NCBI GenBank assembly: GCA_964614095.1
Contig: CAZTJO010000042.1
Coordinates: 1 to 12,403, forward strand
Length of the DNA: 12,403 nucleotides
DNA from: CAZWKX01 sp964614095
GTDB lineage: Bacteria; Actinomycetota; Acidimicrobiia; Spongiisociales; UBA11373
Direction: 5' to 3'
The notes below the pieces were generated by a model, which was given only the letters and a program-made list of their open reading frames with translations, was not told where the DNA came from and made no database searches. Within the stretch, counting starts at the first letter, position 1, and each line of letters opens with the position of its first letter. A program made the translations under genes and the position numbers. Below, piece after piece: positions 1 to 6,002 of this stretch.

Positions 1-2
1 AG

Positions 3-173
3 GTGTGGCGCATCGACGCCATTCCCGGCGGGAGCAGGGTGACTCTCGAAGAGGAAATCGAGCTGTCCGGCGGGGTGTTCGGCCGAATCCTGCTGGCGCT
101 CTCTGTGGGCCGGATGATCGGCAGGCACCTGCAGGAGATGCTGGAGAACCTCAAGAAAACGGCCGAGGCCTGA
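3..173 (+). CDS. SRPBCC-family protein, C-terminal end (partial)
   Basis: The frame is open from the window edge to a TGA and gives 56 residues; the start lies outside the window. The end reads VWRIDAIPGGSRVTLEEEIE and then a helix-like tail with GRMIGRHLQEMLENLKKTAEA-type spacing. A beta strand running into one long C-terminal helix is what closes SRPBCC (START/polyketide-cyclase-like) folds, which bind hydrophobic ligands in a cavity. The ligand cannot be told from this fragment. A hairpin 65 bases downstream (238-253) may end its transcript. The identification rests on the pattern of the last strand and helix only, so the family is likely but not certain. Confidence 0.6.
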   Translation: MWRIDAIPGGSRVTLEEEIELSGGVFGRILLALSVGRMIGRHLQEMLENLKKTAEA

Positions 174-237
174 GAGCCGACATCATCGAGGAGCCGGAGC
201 CGCCGGTCGCCCGTAGTTGGACACCGGGCATCGGGCC

Positions 238-253
238 TTCTGATTCGTCAGAA
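238..253 (+). terminator. Hairpin with UUCG loop after the SRPBCC gene
   Basis: TTCTGA and TCAGAA form a perfect 6-bp stem around a TTCG tetraloop. It lies in the 182-base gap between the SRPBCC stop and the next gene. There is no T-run after it, so termination is inferred from position and structure; it could equally be a small palindromic site. Confidence 0.35.
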
Positions 254-285
254 ACGCAGATCCGTAGTCGGATGCGCCGGACCCG

Positions 286-326
286 ACTGATCAAGTAGAG
301 GCTCACCGGAACGGTACTGGTCAAGT
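286..326. repeat. Two 11-base near-identical direct repeats
   Basis: ACTGATCAAGT (286-296) and ACTGGTCAAGT (316-326) differ by one base and start 30 bases apart, just upstream of the DUF559 gene. They could be paired binding sites on the same helix face (about three helical turns) or chance. No function is assigned. Confidence 0.35.
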
Positions 327-355
327 GTTCCAGATCCTGTGCCGATCTCTGCCGG

Positions 356-877
356 ATGTACAAATGTTTCCATTGTGGGGATCTGCACTTCTCCAGTGAT
401 CAGGGTCGCCGATGTGCTGGGTGCAGCATTGATATAGACCACGATGTGGTTCGGGAGGCTCGTCGGCAACAGGAGAGGGGTCCATTGCCGTGGAAGTACA
501 AGATGGATGTGCGGAAACAGAATCTCCGCACTGAGTCCGAAAAGAAGCTCTGGCGCAGCCTGAATGCGAGACTTCCAGGGAAGGTGGTTCTGGCACAGTG
601 GTGGTTGGAGGAATGCGATTACTTGGTCGACTTCTTGATTGAGCCGTGCAGGCTTGTTATTGAGGTTGACGGCGACTCACACCGGGGACGCGAGGGAGCT
701 GACCGATATAGGTCGGCTGAGATCCATGCTCGCGACTACGAGATTGCACGGGCGACCGCTGAGCACGTCATGGCAGATGCAGAGGGGATCGCCGCGCAGA
801 TAGTCTTCAGAGTCGGATCGGCTGCGGCAGACAGACGTATCCACGACCAGGAGACTCCCGACTCGGCCGTCGCCTGA
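356..877 (+). CDS. Zinc-ribbon plus DUF559 (Vsr/MutH-like) putative endonuclease
   Basis: This protein has 173 residues. The N-terminus holds C4-x2-C7 and C20-x2-C23, a typical zinc ribbon. Residues about 55-150 match the DUF559 pattern of the PD-(D/E)XK nuclease superfamily: E60 in the first helix, YLVDF with D92, then IEVDGDSH with E103 and D105, and a DRYR segment. These acidic residues fit a metal-dependent DNA-cleaving site. Many DUF559 proteins lack a known role, so activity is inferred. ATG 356 is the first ATG after an in-frame stop at 296-298; no clear Shine-Dalgarno precedes it, so the message may be leaderless or the start uncertain. Local G+C is low for the window (29 of 60 bases at 601-660), suggesting recent transfer. 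It converges on hipA. Confidence 0.75.
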   Translation: MYKCFHCGDLHFSSDQGRRCAGCSIDIDHDVVREARRQQERGPLPWKYKMDVRKQNLRTESEKKLWRSLNARLPGKVVLAQWWLEECDYLVDFLIEPCRLVIEVDGDSHRGREGADRYRSAEIHARDYEIARATAEHVMADAEGIAAQIVFRVGSAAADRRIHDQETPDSAVA

Positions 878-933
878 AGTGACAGAGCGCTGAGCCGGTT
901 CTGACACAGCAGCGGGGACCCTTCCCCTGACTG

Positions 934-975
934 CCTCTCCCGCGACGGCGGGGGAGGGGCGAGGGCCAAAGGCCC
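934..975. terminator. Tandem hairpins between convergent genes
   Basis: The first hairpin pairs CCTCTCCCGC (934-943) with GCGGGGGAGG (948-957) through nine Watson-Crick pairs and one G-T, with loop GACG. The second pairs GGGCC (963-967) with GGCCC (971-975) around AAA. They sit between the ends of the DUF559 and hipA genes, where a bidirectional terminator would be expected, but no T-runs follow. The C/G-rich palindrome also looks like a dispersed intergenic repeat unit, which one window cannot confirm. Confidence 0.45.
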
Positions 976-977
976 GA

Positions 978-1013
978 GCGGAGGGGGTCTTGCCCCGGCG
1001 CGGAGGGGGTCTT
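978..1013. repeat. Two exact 14-base direct repeats at the hipA 3' end
   Basis: GCGGAGGGGGTCTT occurs at 978-991 and again at 1000-1013, a 22-base period. The second copy ends on the first base of the hipA stop triplet (1013-1015). The copies follow directly on the hairpins at 934-975 and may belong to the same composite repeat unit. Confidence 0.6.
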
Positions 1014-2305
1014 CACAGCCTCAACCGCAACGCCCCGCCGATGCGCTCCACATGTTCGGCCTGCACCGCGGCCCGCTCGGCAAACTCGGGCCAGCGTGCC
1101 ACCGACGCTGCCACCTCGCCGATGATCTCGCCGGGCCGGCCAATGCCGAAACCGTCGGCGACGGCAAGAAGATCACTGCGGTCGAATCCGTCTCGTTTGC
1201 CGTTGATGCTCATCTGGTGCCGGCTGGTCCAGGGTCCCTGAGGGTTGTAGGCCCAGGTGACGTCGAATGCGGGGGCCAGCGACCAGCGGCCATCCCTGTT
1301 CATGAGGTAGGCGATGTTTTTGGTGTGATCGTCCTGGTTGCGGGCCATCACGTTGAACACCATGCGGCGGAAGAGCTGTGACAGGGCGCTGGCCCCGGCA
1401 CGCAGCGCTCTGGTTATGGCCAGCGCCTCCTCGTAGTCGTAGGCTCCGGCCCGGTTGAAGTCCATGTGGTTGATGGCGCTCAGCGATTGCATGTGGATCT
1501 TGGCGCCGTCGTCGTTGCGATCGAAACGCCGGGTCATGAAGTGGGCCCGGTTCGTCGCATCGACATACAGGCGGCAATCGGTCATTTCTATACCCGCCGA
1601 CACCGCCATCAGGTGATAGGCGTACTCGATGCGTCCGTAGCCCTCCGGGTCGGTGAGATCTCGGTACGAGCTTCCCACACCGTCGAACTTGATGATCCAG
1701 TACTCGAAGCCTGGTGGAGCGATCACCTGACCCGAGCGCACCTCCTCCGTCGCCGGGTTCCAGGCGATGAGGGCCTTGGCCCGGGCCCCGCCGGCCGACG
1801 ATCCTACCCGGAGAAGCTGGGTGAGCCCCGTCTCGTCGAGGTCCACTTCGAGCCTCTCCCGGCTCCTGAGAATATCGGCGGCCAAGTCGACTAGCTCGTT
1901 GACGTCGACGGGTGCGGATCGCTCCTTTCTGTGATGGGCGGGCCGAAACTCGAGCGCCCCCATTCCCCGTGTGCCAACGTAGCAGAGCTGCTCGACGGGA
2001 CTGAACGAGGCGCGGTCGCGGCCCTGCTGCTGTAGCCAGGCGTCGACGACCAGGTTGCCGAAGCGGTCCGGGAGCGAGTCGGCGAGAAACCCGGGCAGGC
2101 CGTGGTAGGTGTCCCGGCTCAATGCCGGAAACCGGAACTGCCCGGGACCCAGCGGCATCGTTAGCGGCGCTACCTCGATGGGGCTGGCCAGGAACTCGGG
2201 GTCGTATTCGAAGGTGCCGAGATCCGCCTCCGCGTCCCAGGCCACCGCGCCAATGCGCCGGTCCCAGAGAATCACCTCGGCGACATCGATGGGCCCGGTC
2301 ACCAT
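1013..2305 (-). CDS. hipA: HipA-family serine/threonine kinase toxin
   Basis: This protein has 430 residues, the usual HipA size. The N-terminal subdomain covers about residues 5-120. A glycine-rich loop, SSAGGARAKA, lies at 169-178. The catalytic stretch NQDDHTKN (323-330) carries D325 and N330, equivalent to D309 and N314 of the E. coli enzyme, and FDV (D348) supplies the metal ligand. HipA kinases phosphorylate translation components (glutamyl-tRNA synthetase in E. coli) and stop growth; the target here is unknown. The start ATG overlaps the hipB stop in ATGGTGA, so translation is probably coupled and antitoxin is made first. All key residues are present, so the kinase looks intact. The serine of the glycine loop may be the autophosphorylation site, by family analogy. 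Confidence 0.93.
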   Translation of the reverse strand: MVTGPIDVAEVILWDRRIGAVAWDAEADLGTFEYDPEFLASPIEVAPLTMPLGPGQFRFPALSRDTYHGLPGFLADSLPDRFGNLVVDAWLQQQGRDRASFSPVEQLCYVGTRGMGALEFRPAHHRKERSAPVDVNELVDLAADILRSRERLEVDLDETGLTQLLRVGSSAGGARAKALIAWNPATEEVRSGQVIAPPGFEYWIIKFDGVGSSYRDLTDPEGYGRIEYAYHLMAVSAGIEMTDCRLYVDATNRAHFMTRRFDRNDDGAKIHMQSLSAINHMDFNRAGAYDYEEALAITRALRAGASALSQLFRRMVFNVMARNQDDHTKNIAYLMNRDGRWSLAPAFDVTWAYNPQGPWTSRHQMSINGKRDGFDRSDLLAVADGFGIGRPGEIIGEVAASVARWPEFAERAAVQAEHVERIGGALRLRL

Positions 2306-2634
2306 TGCCAGGTGTTGTCGCCCTTGGGACGGAGCCGGCTGCCGGAGGCGCGTTGGCGCTCTTTGCCCCTCAGCTTGGCCAGCTCGATCGGGCTGGGCCC
2401 GGGCTCGGGGAGGAGAGCGTCGATGCGGTCGAGCAGACCCAGGGCGCGCAGCAAGCGGATGAGGGTCTCCATCGAATAGTTGGCGCCATGCTCAACGTGC
2501 TGGATGGTGGAGGTGGAGACGCCGGACAGCTCGGCAAGCCCGGCCCGGGTGATATTCCGGTTGAGCCGCTCGCGGCGCAGGCGCCGGCCCGTCTCGGCAA
2601 GCACGGCAGCATCGGTCCATTGTTCTTTCTGCAT
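2299..2634 (-). CDS. hipB: HipB-family XRE antitoxin and repressor
   Basis: This is a 111-residue DNA-binding protein. The helix-turn-helix spans about residues 25-52 (ITRAGLAELSGVSTSTIQHVE). The C-terminus is a basic stretch ending in DNTWQW, as in many XRE regulators paired with HipA. It should neutralise HipA and repress the operon. ATG 2634 is preferred: AGGG lies 8 bases upstream, and the promoter at 2686-2714 predicts a transcript starting near 2679. The in-frame GTG at 2671-2673, which would add 13 residues, then falls only about 6 bases from the RNA end and lacks a ribosome site. The gene overlaps hipA by 7 bases. Confidence 0.88.
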   Translation of the reverse strand: MQKEQWTDAAVLAETGRRLRRERLNRNITRAGLAELSGVSTSTIQHVEHGANYSMETLIRLLRALGLLDRIDALLPEPGPSPIELAKLRGKERQRASGSRLRPKGDNTWQW

Positions 2635-2685
2635 AAATAGTACCCTGTGACCGTTTATTGCCTCACTAGGCACTTTGACGGGAGC

Positions 2686-2714
2686 ATTTTCTCATTTAAC
2701 CGATCAAATGTCAA
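2686..2714 (-). promoter_or_regulatory. hipBA promoter
   Basis: Read on the minus strand, TTGACA (2709-2714) is a perfect -35 box. It is followed by a 17-base spacer and GAAAAT (2686-2691), a 4-of-6 match to the -10 consensus. The predicted start is near 2679, leaving a leader of about 45 bases before the hipB ATG. This is the strongest promoter-like site in the window and is unusually close to the housekeeping-sigma consensus for high-GC DNA. Confidence 0.65.
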
Positions 2715-2742
2715 GACTCCTCTGACAATTGGTATCCCACGG

Positions 2743-2791
2743 CTAGTTATCTCTGCTCAGAGCCATTACGCATTAGAAGAAACTAATTATC
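2743..2791. repeat. Near-identical 9-base direct repeats, 40-base period
   Basis: CTAGTTATC (2743-2751) and CTAATTATC (2783-2791) differ by one base. They lie upstream of the hipBA -35 box, where operator copies for HipB or an unrelated regulator could sit. Only the repeat is seen; binding is inference. Confidence 0.35.
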
Positions 2792-2812
2792 AGAGAGAAG
2801 TCTGGTGGTCAT

Positions 2813-2837
2813 AGCGGGGGTGGGGCCCACCCCCGCT
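2813..2837. terminator. Perfect 12-bp GC hairpin between divergent genes
   Basis: AGCGGGGGTGGG is followed, after a single central G, by its exact reverse complement. No T-run is present on either side. A terminator is not expected upstream of both neighbours, so it may insulate the two promoters, be a leader structure, or mark the edge of the acquired hipBA segment. Confidence 0.5.
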
Positions 2838-2901
2838 CACTGCCCAAGTGCACGACCCAGCACGGCGAGACGCTCCGGGCAGGGACGGCAAAAGACCCAG
2901 C

Positions 2902-2907
2902 TAGCAT
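2902..2907 (+). promoter_or_regulatory. Possible -10 box of the first lipoprotein gene
   Basis: TAGCAT fits the TANNNT core of actinobacterial -10 boxes and lies 35 bases before the start codon. No matching -35 box is visible. The same hexamer is found 33 bases before the SGNH lipoprotein gene. Confidence 0.3.
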
Positions 2908-2942
2908 GAGCCGCAGATACACGTCGGTGGAAAGCCAGGTCA

Positions 2943-3923
2943 ATGACTCCTCGAAACCGCCAAAGGGCCTCCACGCGCGCACGATTGCGGCGGGTTGGCT
3001 GTCTCGCCGTGGTGGTGGCCCTTGCCGCTACGGCTGCCGGATGTGGTGGCGAGAGTGTCTTCTCGGCCACTACCGAAGCATCGACCACAACTTCAACAAC
3101 AGCGCCGACTGTGACAACAAGCACCACAAGCACATCGACGTCGACCACAACGACCTCCACGACCCTCCCGCCTACGACCACCACCACCGTCCCGCCTCTT
3201 CCGATCGCCGGTTGGGACGGGCCCGGAGTACACCAGATGGCCGTCGTGTTCGACTTCGAGCATTCTGCAGCAGCCATGGAGATGCGGGGCATCGTCAACC
3301 ACGCTCTCATCGTGCTCGGCATCGACGACATCGAAGGCTCCGAGGCAGTTATGGAACTCAACCTCACCGGGTGGGGGAATTCGGCCACCTACGAGAACCT
3401 GGGCACCTGCTATACCGGTGCCCACATCCAAGGTTCGCTGACGCTGACGGCACCGGGCGAGCCCACCATCGACCTGTGGCTGTCGGGTGACCGCCCGCTG
3501 GAATGGGTCGTCTTCAGCTCGGAGTGTGCTACCGAGCCGGAGTTTGCGCCCTATGCAGATGCCTTCGAGCGTCCCTTCGTGGAGGCGATCGTGGACATCT
3601 GGGGTTCGGGTTCGGTTCCGCTGCTTCTCGACGTCATCGAACGTCCCATGATGAATTCCCAGGTCGACCTACCGCTGTGGGCCGCTGTGGTGGATGCCTT
3701 CGCCTCACTAGACCAGTCAGCCATTACCACCGGGGTCATCTACCGTTTCCTCGGTTCGACGATCGATGCGCTCGAGGAGGCCATCGACCTCACCGATCAC
3801 GGGTTTATCGCCGCATCACGCCGGCTGCTGACCTCGTACTCGGGAACCGATTTCGGCTTCGCCGATGCGGCCGATCTCGACGAATGGCGGGATTGGCTCG
3901 AGGAGTGGATGTCGGAGCAGTAG
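2943..3923 (+). CDS. Unknown lipoprotein with Thr/Ser tether and HEAT-like tail (paralog A)
   Basis: This protein has 326 residues. A basic N-terminus and hydrophobic core end in AAGC (C34), a lipobox with a weak -3 position, so export and lipidation are likely. Residues about 41-85 are a Thr/Ser/Pro tether. The globular part has a cysteine pair (C156 in GTCYTG, C195 in SSECATE). The tail, about 288-322, reads SRRLLTSYSGTDFGFADAAD and then a W-x2-W pair, as at the end of some HEAT-repeat proteins. The same order and cysteine spacing occur in the lipoprotein at 6758-7897, so the two look like diverged paralogs. ATG 2943 has GGAAAG 8 bases upstream. No known family is recognised; a surface-bound scaffold or binding protein is a guess. 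A hairpin 16 bases after the stop may end the transcript. Confidence 0.85.
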   Translation: MTPRNRQRASTRARLRRVGCLAVVVALAATAAGCGGESVFSATTEASTTTSTTAPTVTTSTTSTSTSTTTTSTTLPPTTTTTVPPLPIAGWDGPGVHQMAVVFDFEHSAAAMEMRGIVNHALIVLGIDDIEGSEAVMELNLTGWGNSATYENLGTCYTGAHIQGSLTLTAPGEPTIDLWLSGDRPLEWVVFSSECATEPEFAPYADAFERPFVEAIVDIWGSGSVPLLLDVIERPMMNSQVDLPLWAAVVDAFASLDQSAITTGVIYRFLGSTIDALEEAIDLTDHGFIAASRRLLTSYSGTDFGFADAADLDEWRDWLEEWMSEQ

Positions 3924-3939
3924 GCCGTGCCCTCGAGGA

Positions 3940-3968
3940 GCCGACGAGTCGCCACAAGCGTCGTCGGC
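3940..3968 (+). terminator. Strong hairpin after lipoprotein A
   Basis: GCCGACGA (3940-3947) pairs perfectly with TCGTCGGC (3961-3968). Inside, CGC (3950-3952) pairs with GCG (3958-3960) around CACAA. It begins 16 bases after the stop codon. There is no T-run, as is common for actinobacterial intrinsic terminators. Confidence 0.55.
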
Positions 3969-4064
3969 CCGAAGGCCCGGTACCTGGCCTGGTCAGAGGG
4001 TCTGAGGCCCTTCTAGGACTACTGCACGGGGCCATACATTCCACTCGTGTAGGTGGATGCTTTG

Positions 4065-4120
4065 GGTAGCCGGCCGCTACCGGCTGGGTCCTTTGCCTCC
4101 TATTCGGTCTGCGCCGAATA
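4065..4120 (+). promoter_or_regulatory. Two hairpins in the leader of the septum-domain lipoprotein gene
   Basis: GGTAGC (4065-4070) pairs with GCTACC (4076-4081); an alternative pairing joins AGCCGG (4068-4073) to CCGGCT (4080-4085), and the two exclude each other. Next, TATTCGG (4101-4107) pairs perfectly with CCGAATA (4114-4120), ending 36 bases before the start codon. They may end read-through transcription, act as protein-binding palindromes, or fold in the leader RNA. Confidence 0.4.
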
Positions 4121-4156
4121 AGTACGGTGGTCGGCAGCCAACTCAGGAGCCAGGAA

Positions 4157-4681
4157 ATGCGTCGGCTTTTTGCCCTTCTGCTCGTTGTTCTTCTTCTTGC
4201 CGCCTGCGGGGGAGACGATGCCGTTCAGGAGACAGGTGCTTCCACCAGCGTCGCGCCAACTACCACCGTCGCGGCCCAGACCACTACCACCGCGGCCCCA
4301 ACCACCACTGTGGCAGAGGAGGAACCATGGGTGGATGGATCCACTGTGCTGCGCGCCGGGGACTGTTTCATAGAGGTCGAGGGAGACGACGACGACTCAA
4401 TCGATCGTGAAGTCGTGCCGTGTGACACCTCTCATTTCGGAGAAGTGATCGCGACAGGATCTGCCTGCCCGGCCGGCATTGAGGCCACCGAGTTTGGAGC
4501 GCTGGCCTCGGACTACGTCGGGGTGGCCGAGGCCGACGTCTTCGATTGGCTGGAAGGTGAGGGAGTTGTCGGCAGAGCCATGGTGCGATTCGACGATGCG
4601 GGACACCTGGCCGGCACGGCCTGTTACCTGGAGGCGGCGGAAGGTTCTCTCACCGGCTCGTATCGAGCGACATCGGAATAG
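4157..4681 (+). CDS. Septum-formation-domain lipoprotein
   Basis: This protein has 174 residues. A short signal peptide ends in LAAC (C17), a good lipobox. A Thr/Ala/Pro tether follows to about residue 55. The folded part begins with VLRAGDCF, then a run of acidic residues, then VPCDTSHFGEVIATG, the signature of the septum-formation domain (PF13845-like), with a further cysteine pair and a LTGSYR-like end. This domain is common in actinobacterial membrane proteins and was linked to septum formation by name; its biochemical role is not settled. ATG 4157 has AGGAG at 4145-4149, 7 bases upstream, better placed than the in-frame upstream ATG at 4127. It stands alone between hairpins. Confidence 0.82.
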   Translation: MRRLFALLLVVLLLAACGGDDAVQETGASTSVAPTTTVAAQTTTTAAPTTTVAEEEPWVDGSTVLRAGDCFIEVEGDDDDSIDREVVPCDTSHFGEVIATGSACPAGIEATEFGALASDYVGVAEADVFDWLEGEGVVGRAMVRFDDAGHLAGTACYLEAAEGSLTGSYRATSE

Positions 4682-4767
4682 GCCTATGGGGCTCCCAGCC
4701 GATAGAAGGCGCCCGCAGCTTCAAGGCGCCCTTGCGCTGGGATGCCGGCCGGGGTCGTGCTGGCTCG

Positions 4768-4782
4768 CCGGAGGTTCTCCGG
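4768..4782 (+). terminator. Hairpin after the septum-domain gene
   Basis: CCGGAG and CTCCGG pair perfectly around GTT, 86 bases after the stop. Upstream, AAGGCGCCC is repeated exactly at 4706-4714 and 4723-4731. The 279-base gap 4682-4960 shows no gene; besides these it holds the leader hairpin at 4917-4946. Weak terminator candidate, no T-run. Confidence 0.3.
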
Positions 4783-4916
4783 TGCCTCGCCTACCTGTCG
4801 GGTGTTTGTGACATCGCGCCCGCCCTTAGGCCAAGAAACGTATGGGGGTTCACCTGAGCGCAGAATCCGGTACCCGCGTAGCCGACGGCAACCGCCGCCG
4901 GCGAGTCACCGGTAGA

Positions 4917-4946
4917 GTCGGGCGCCCGCCGATCAATCGGCCCGAC
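4917..4946 (+). promoter_or_regulatory. Hairpin next to the SDR ribosome-binding site
   Basis: GTCGGGC (4917-4923) pairs perfectly with GCCCGAC (4940-4946); inside, CGAT (4930-4933) pairs with ATCG (4936-4939). Two bases later comes the GGGAG ribosome site (4949-4953) of the TTG-started SDR gene. In RNA this could limit ribosome access, or the palindrome could be an operator. Confidence 0.4.
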
Positions 4947-4960
4947 CCGGGAGTGAGTGT

Positions 4961-5977
4961 TTGACCGTCGTCGTCACCGGCGCATCGGGGCACATCGGGG
5001 CGAATCTCGTCCGGGAGCTGCTCGCCCGGGGCGATCGGGTCCGGGTGCTGGTCCACCGCAACACCCGCGCGGTGGAGGGCCTCGACGTCGAGATCGTTTC
5101 CGGCGATGTGCTCGATCCGGAATCGCTGCGGGCGGCCTTCACCGGGGCCGAGATCGTCTACCACCTGGCCGCGGTGATCTCGATTGTGGGCGATCCCCAC
5201 GGCACGGTGCGGGCGGTCAACGTCGGAGGCGCCGAGAACGCAGGCCGAGCTGCCCTCGAGAGCGGCGTCGGGCGAATGGTTCATTGCTCGTCGGTGCATG
5301 CATTCGACATGGAGACCGTGGGGCCTCTCGATGAGGCTGCAGCCCGGGTGCCCGACGATCCCCGCAGGTACGCCGCCTACGACCGTTCCAAGGCAGAGGG
5401 CGAACGGCGGGTGCGGGCCGTGATCGCCGAAGGTCTCGACGCGGTCATCGTGCACCCCACCGGGGTGATCGGTCCTCTCGATTTTGGGCCGTCCCGTATG
5501 GGACAGGTCTTCCTGCGGCTGTACAGGCGCAGGCTGCCCAGCCTGGTCGCCGGCGGATTCGACTTTGTGGATGTGCGTGATGTGGTGCAGGGCCTTATCG
5601 CCGCCGGGGAGCGGGGCCGCCGCAACGAGAGCTACTTGCTTTCGGGCCACTACGTCGGCATCGCCGAGATCGCCACCATTGCCCACGGCATTACCGGCAG
5701 GAAGCCGCCGCGTCTGACCCTGCCCATCGGCGTGGTGCGGCTTGGAGTGCCGCTGATGCGGTTGATTGCCGGATTGACCGGCTCCGAACCGCTCTACACC
5801 ACCGAGTCCCTACGGGCGCTGCGAGGAACCCTGGATATCGACAACTGGAAGGCTCGCCGCGAGCTGGGCTTCTCGCCGCGGCCTACCGTCGAGACCGTCG
5901 GCGACGTCTACCGCTGGTTTGCCGAACAGGGGCTCATCCCCGAGGATGCCGTGCTGGGCGATGGGGTGGCGGGGTGA
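4961..5977 (+). CDS. Extended short-chain dehydrogenase/epimerase (SDR, DFR/3beta-HSD-like)
   Basis: This protein has 338 residues and is a cytosolic NAD(P)-dependent oxidoreductase. The N-terminal Rossmann motif is TGASGHIG (6-13), then GDV (48-50) and HLAAV (68-72). The catalytic set is S110/S111 and Y140-x3-K144 (YDRSK). FDFVDVRDV marks the substrate-side domain, as in dihydroflavonol-reductase, hopanoid-associated epimerase and 3beta-hydroxysteroid dehydrogenase relatives. The start is TTG 4961, chosen because GGGAG lies 7 bases upstream and the Rossmann motif then begins at the normal distance. The next gene, a steroid 5-alpha-reductase homolog, begins 25 bases after the stop, so the two are probably co-transcribed. 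This suggests a steroid or isoprenoid substrate. The exact substrate is not visible. Confidence 0.85.
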   Translation: MTVVVTGASGHIGANLVRELLARGDRVRVLVHRNTRAVEGLDVEIVSGDVLDPESLRAAFTGAEIVYHLAAVISIVGDPHGTVRAVNVGGAENAGRAALESGVGRMVHCSSVHAFDMETVGPLDEAAARVPDDPRRYAAYDRSKAEGERRVRAVIAEGLDAVIVHPTGVIGPLDFGPSRMGQVFLRLYRRRLPSLVAGGFDFVDVRDVVQGLIAAGERGRRNESYLLSGHYVGIAEIATIAHGITGRKPPRLTLPIGVVRLGVPLMRLIAGLTGSEPLYTTESLRALRGTLDIDNWKARRELGFSPRPTVETVGDVYRWFAEQGLIPEDAVLGDGVAG

Positions 5978-6002
5978 ATCGGATCGGGGTGCGGGGCGAG
6001 AG

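Larger units (their letters stand above)
2635..2942. other. 308-base divergent intergenic region, AT-rich half and GC-rich half
   Basis: No gene is seen here. The part near hipB is AT-rich (28 of 60 G+C at 2701-2760; 27 of 60 at 2761-2820) and holds the hipBA promoter, a CTCTG-CT-CAGAG palindrome (2751-2762) and ATTAG/CTAAT arms (2772-2776 and 2783-2787). A long GC hairpin (2813-2837) separates it from the GC-rich leader of the lipoprotein gene. The composition break suggests that the toxin-antitoxin unit was inserted with its own control region. Confidence 0.6.

Noticed and set aside
5..298. 97-codon plus-strand frame at the left edge
   Set aside because: It overlaps the SRPBCC C-terminus in another frame and is Arg/Pro-rich without a domain.
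3077..3200. Repetitive ACC/TCG triplets resembling a DNA repeat array (similar at 8090-8210)
   Set aside because: They encode the Thr/Ser tethers of the lipoproteins and are irregular. No spacer-repeat pattern of a CRISPR or satellite array is present.
4850..5686. Minus-strand open frame of 278 codons opposite the SDR gene
   Set aside because: The SDR motifs are clear on the plus strand. The antisense product has no domain and His/Pro/Gly-rich low-complexity composition.
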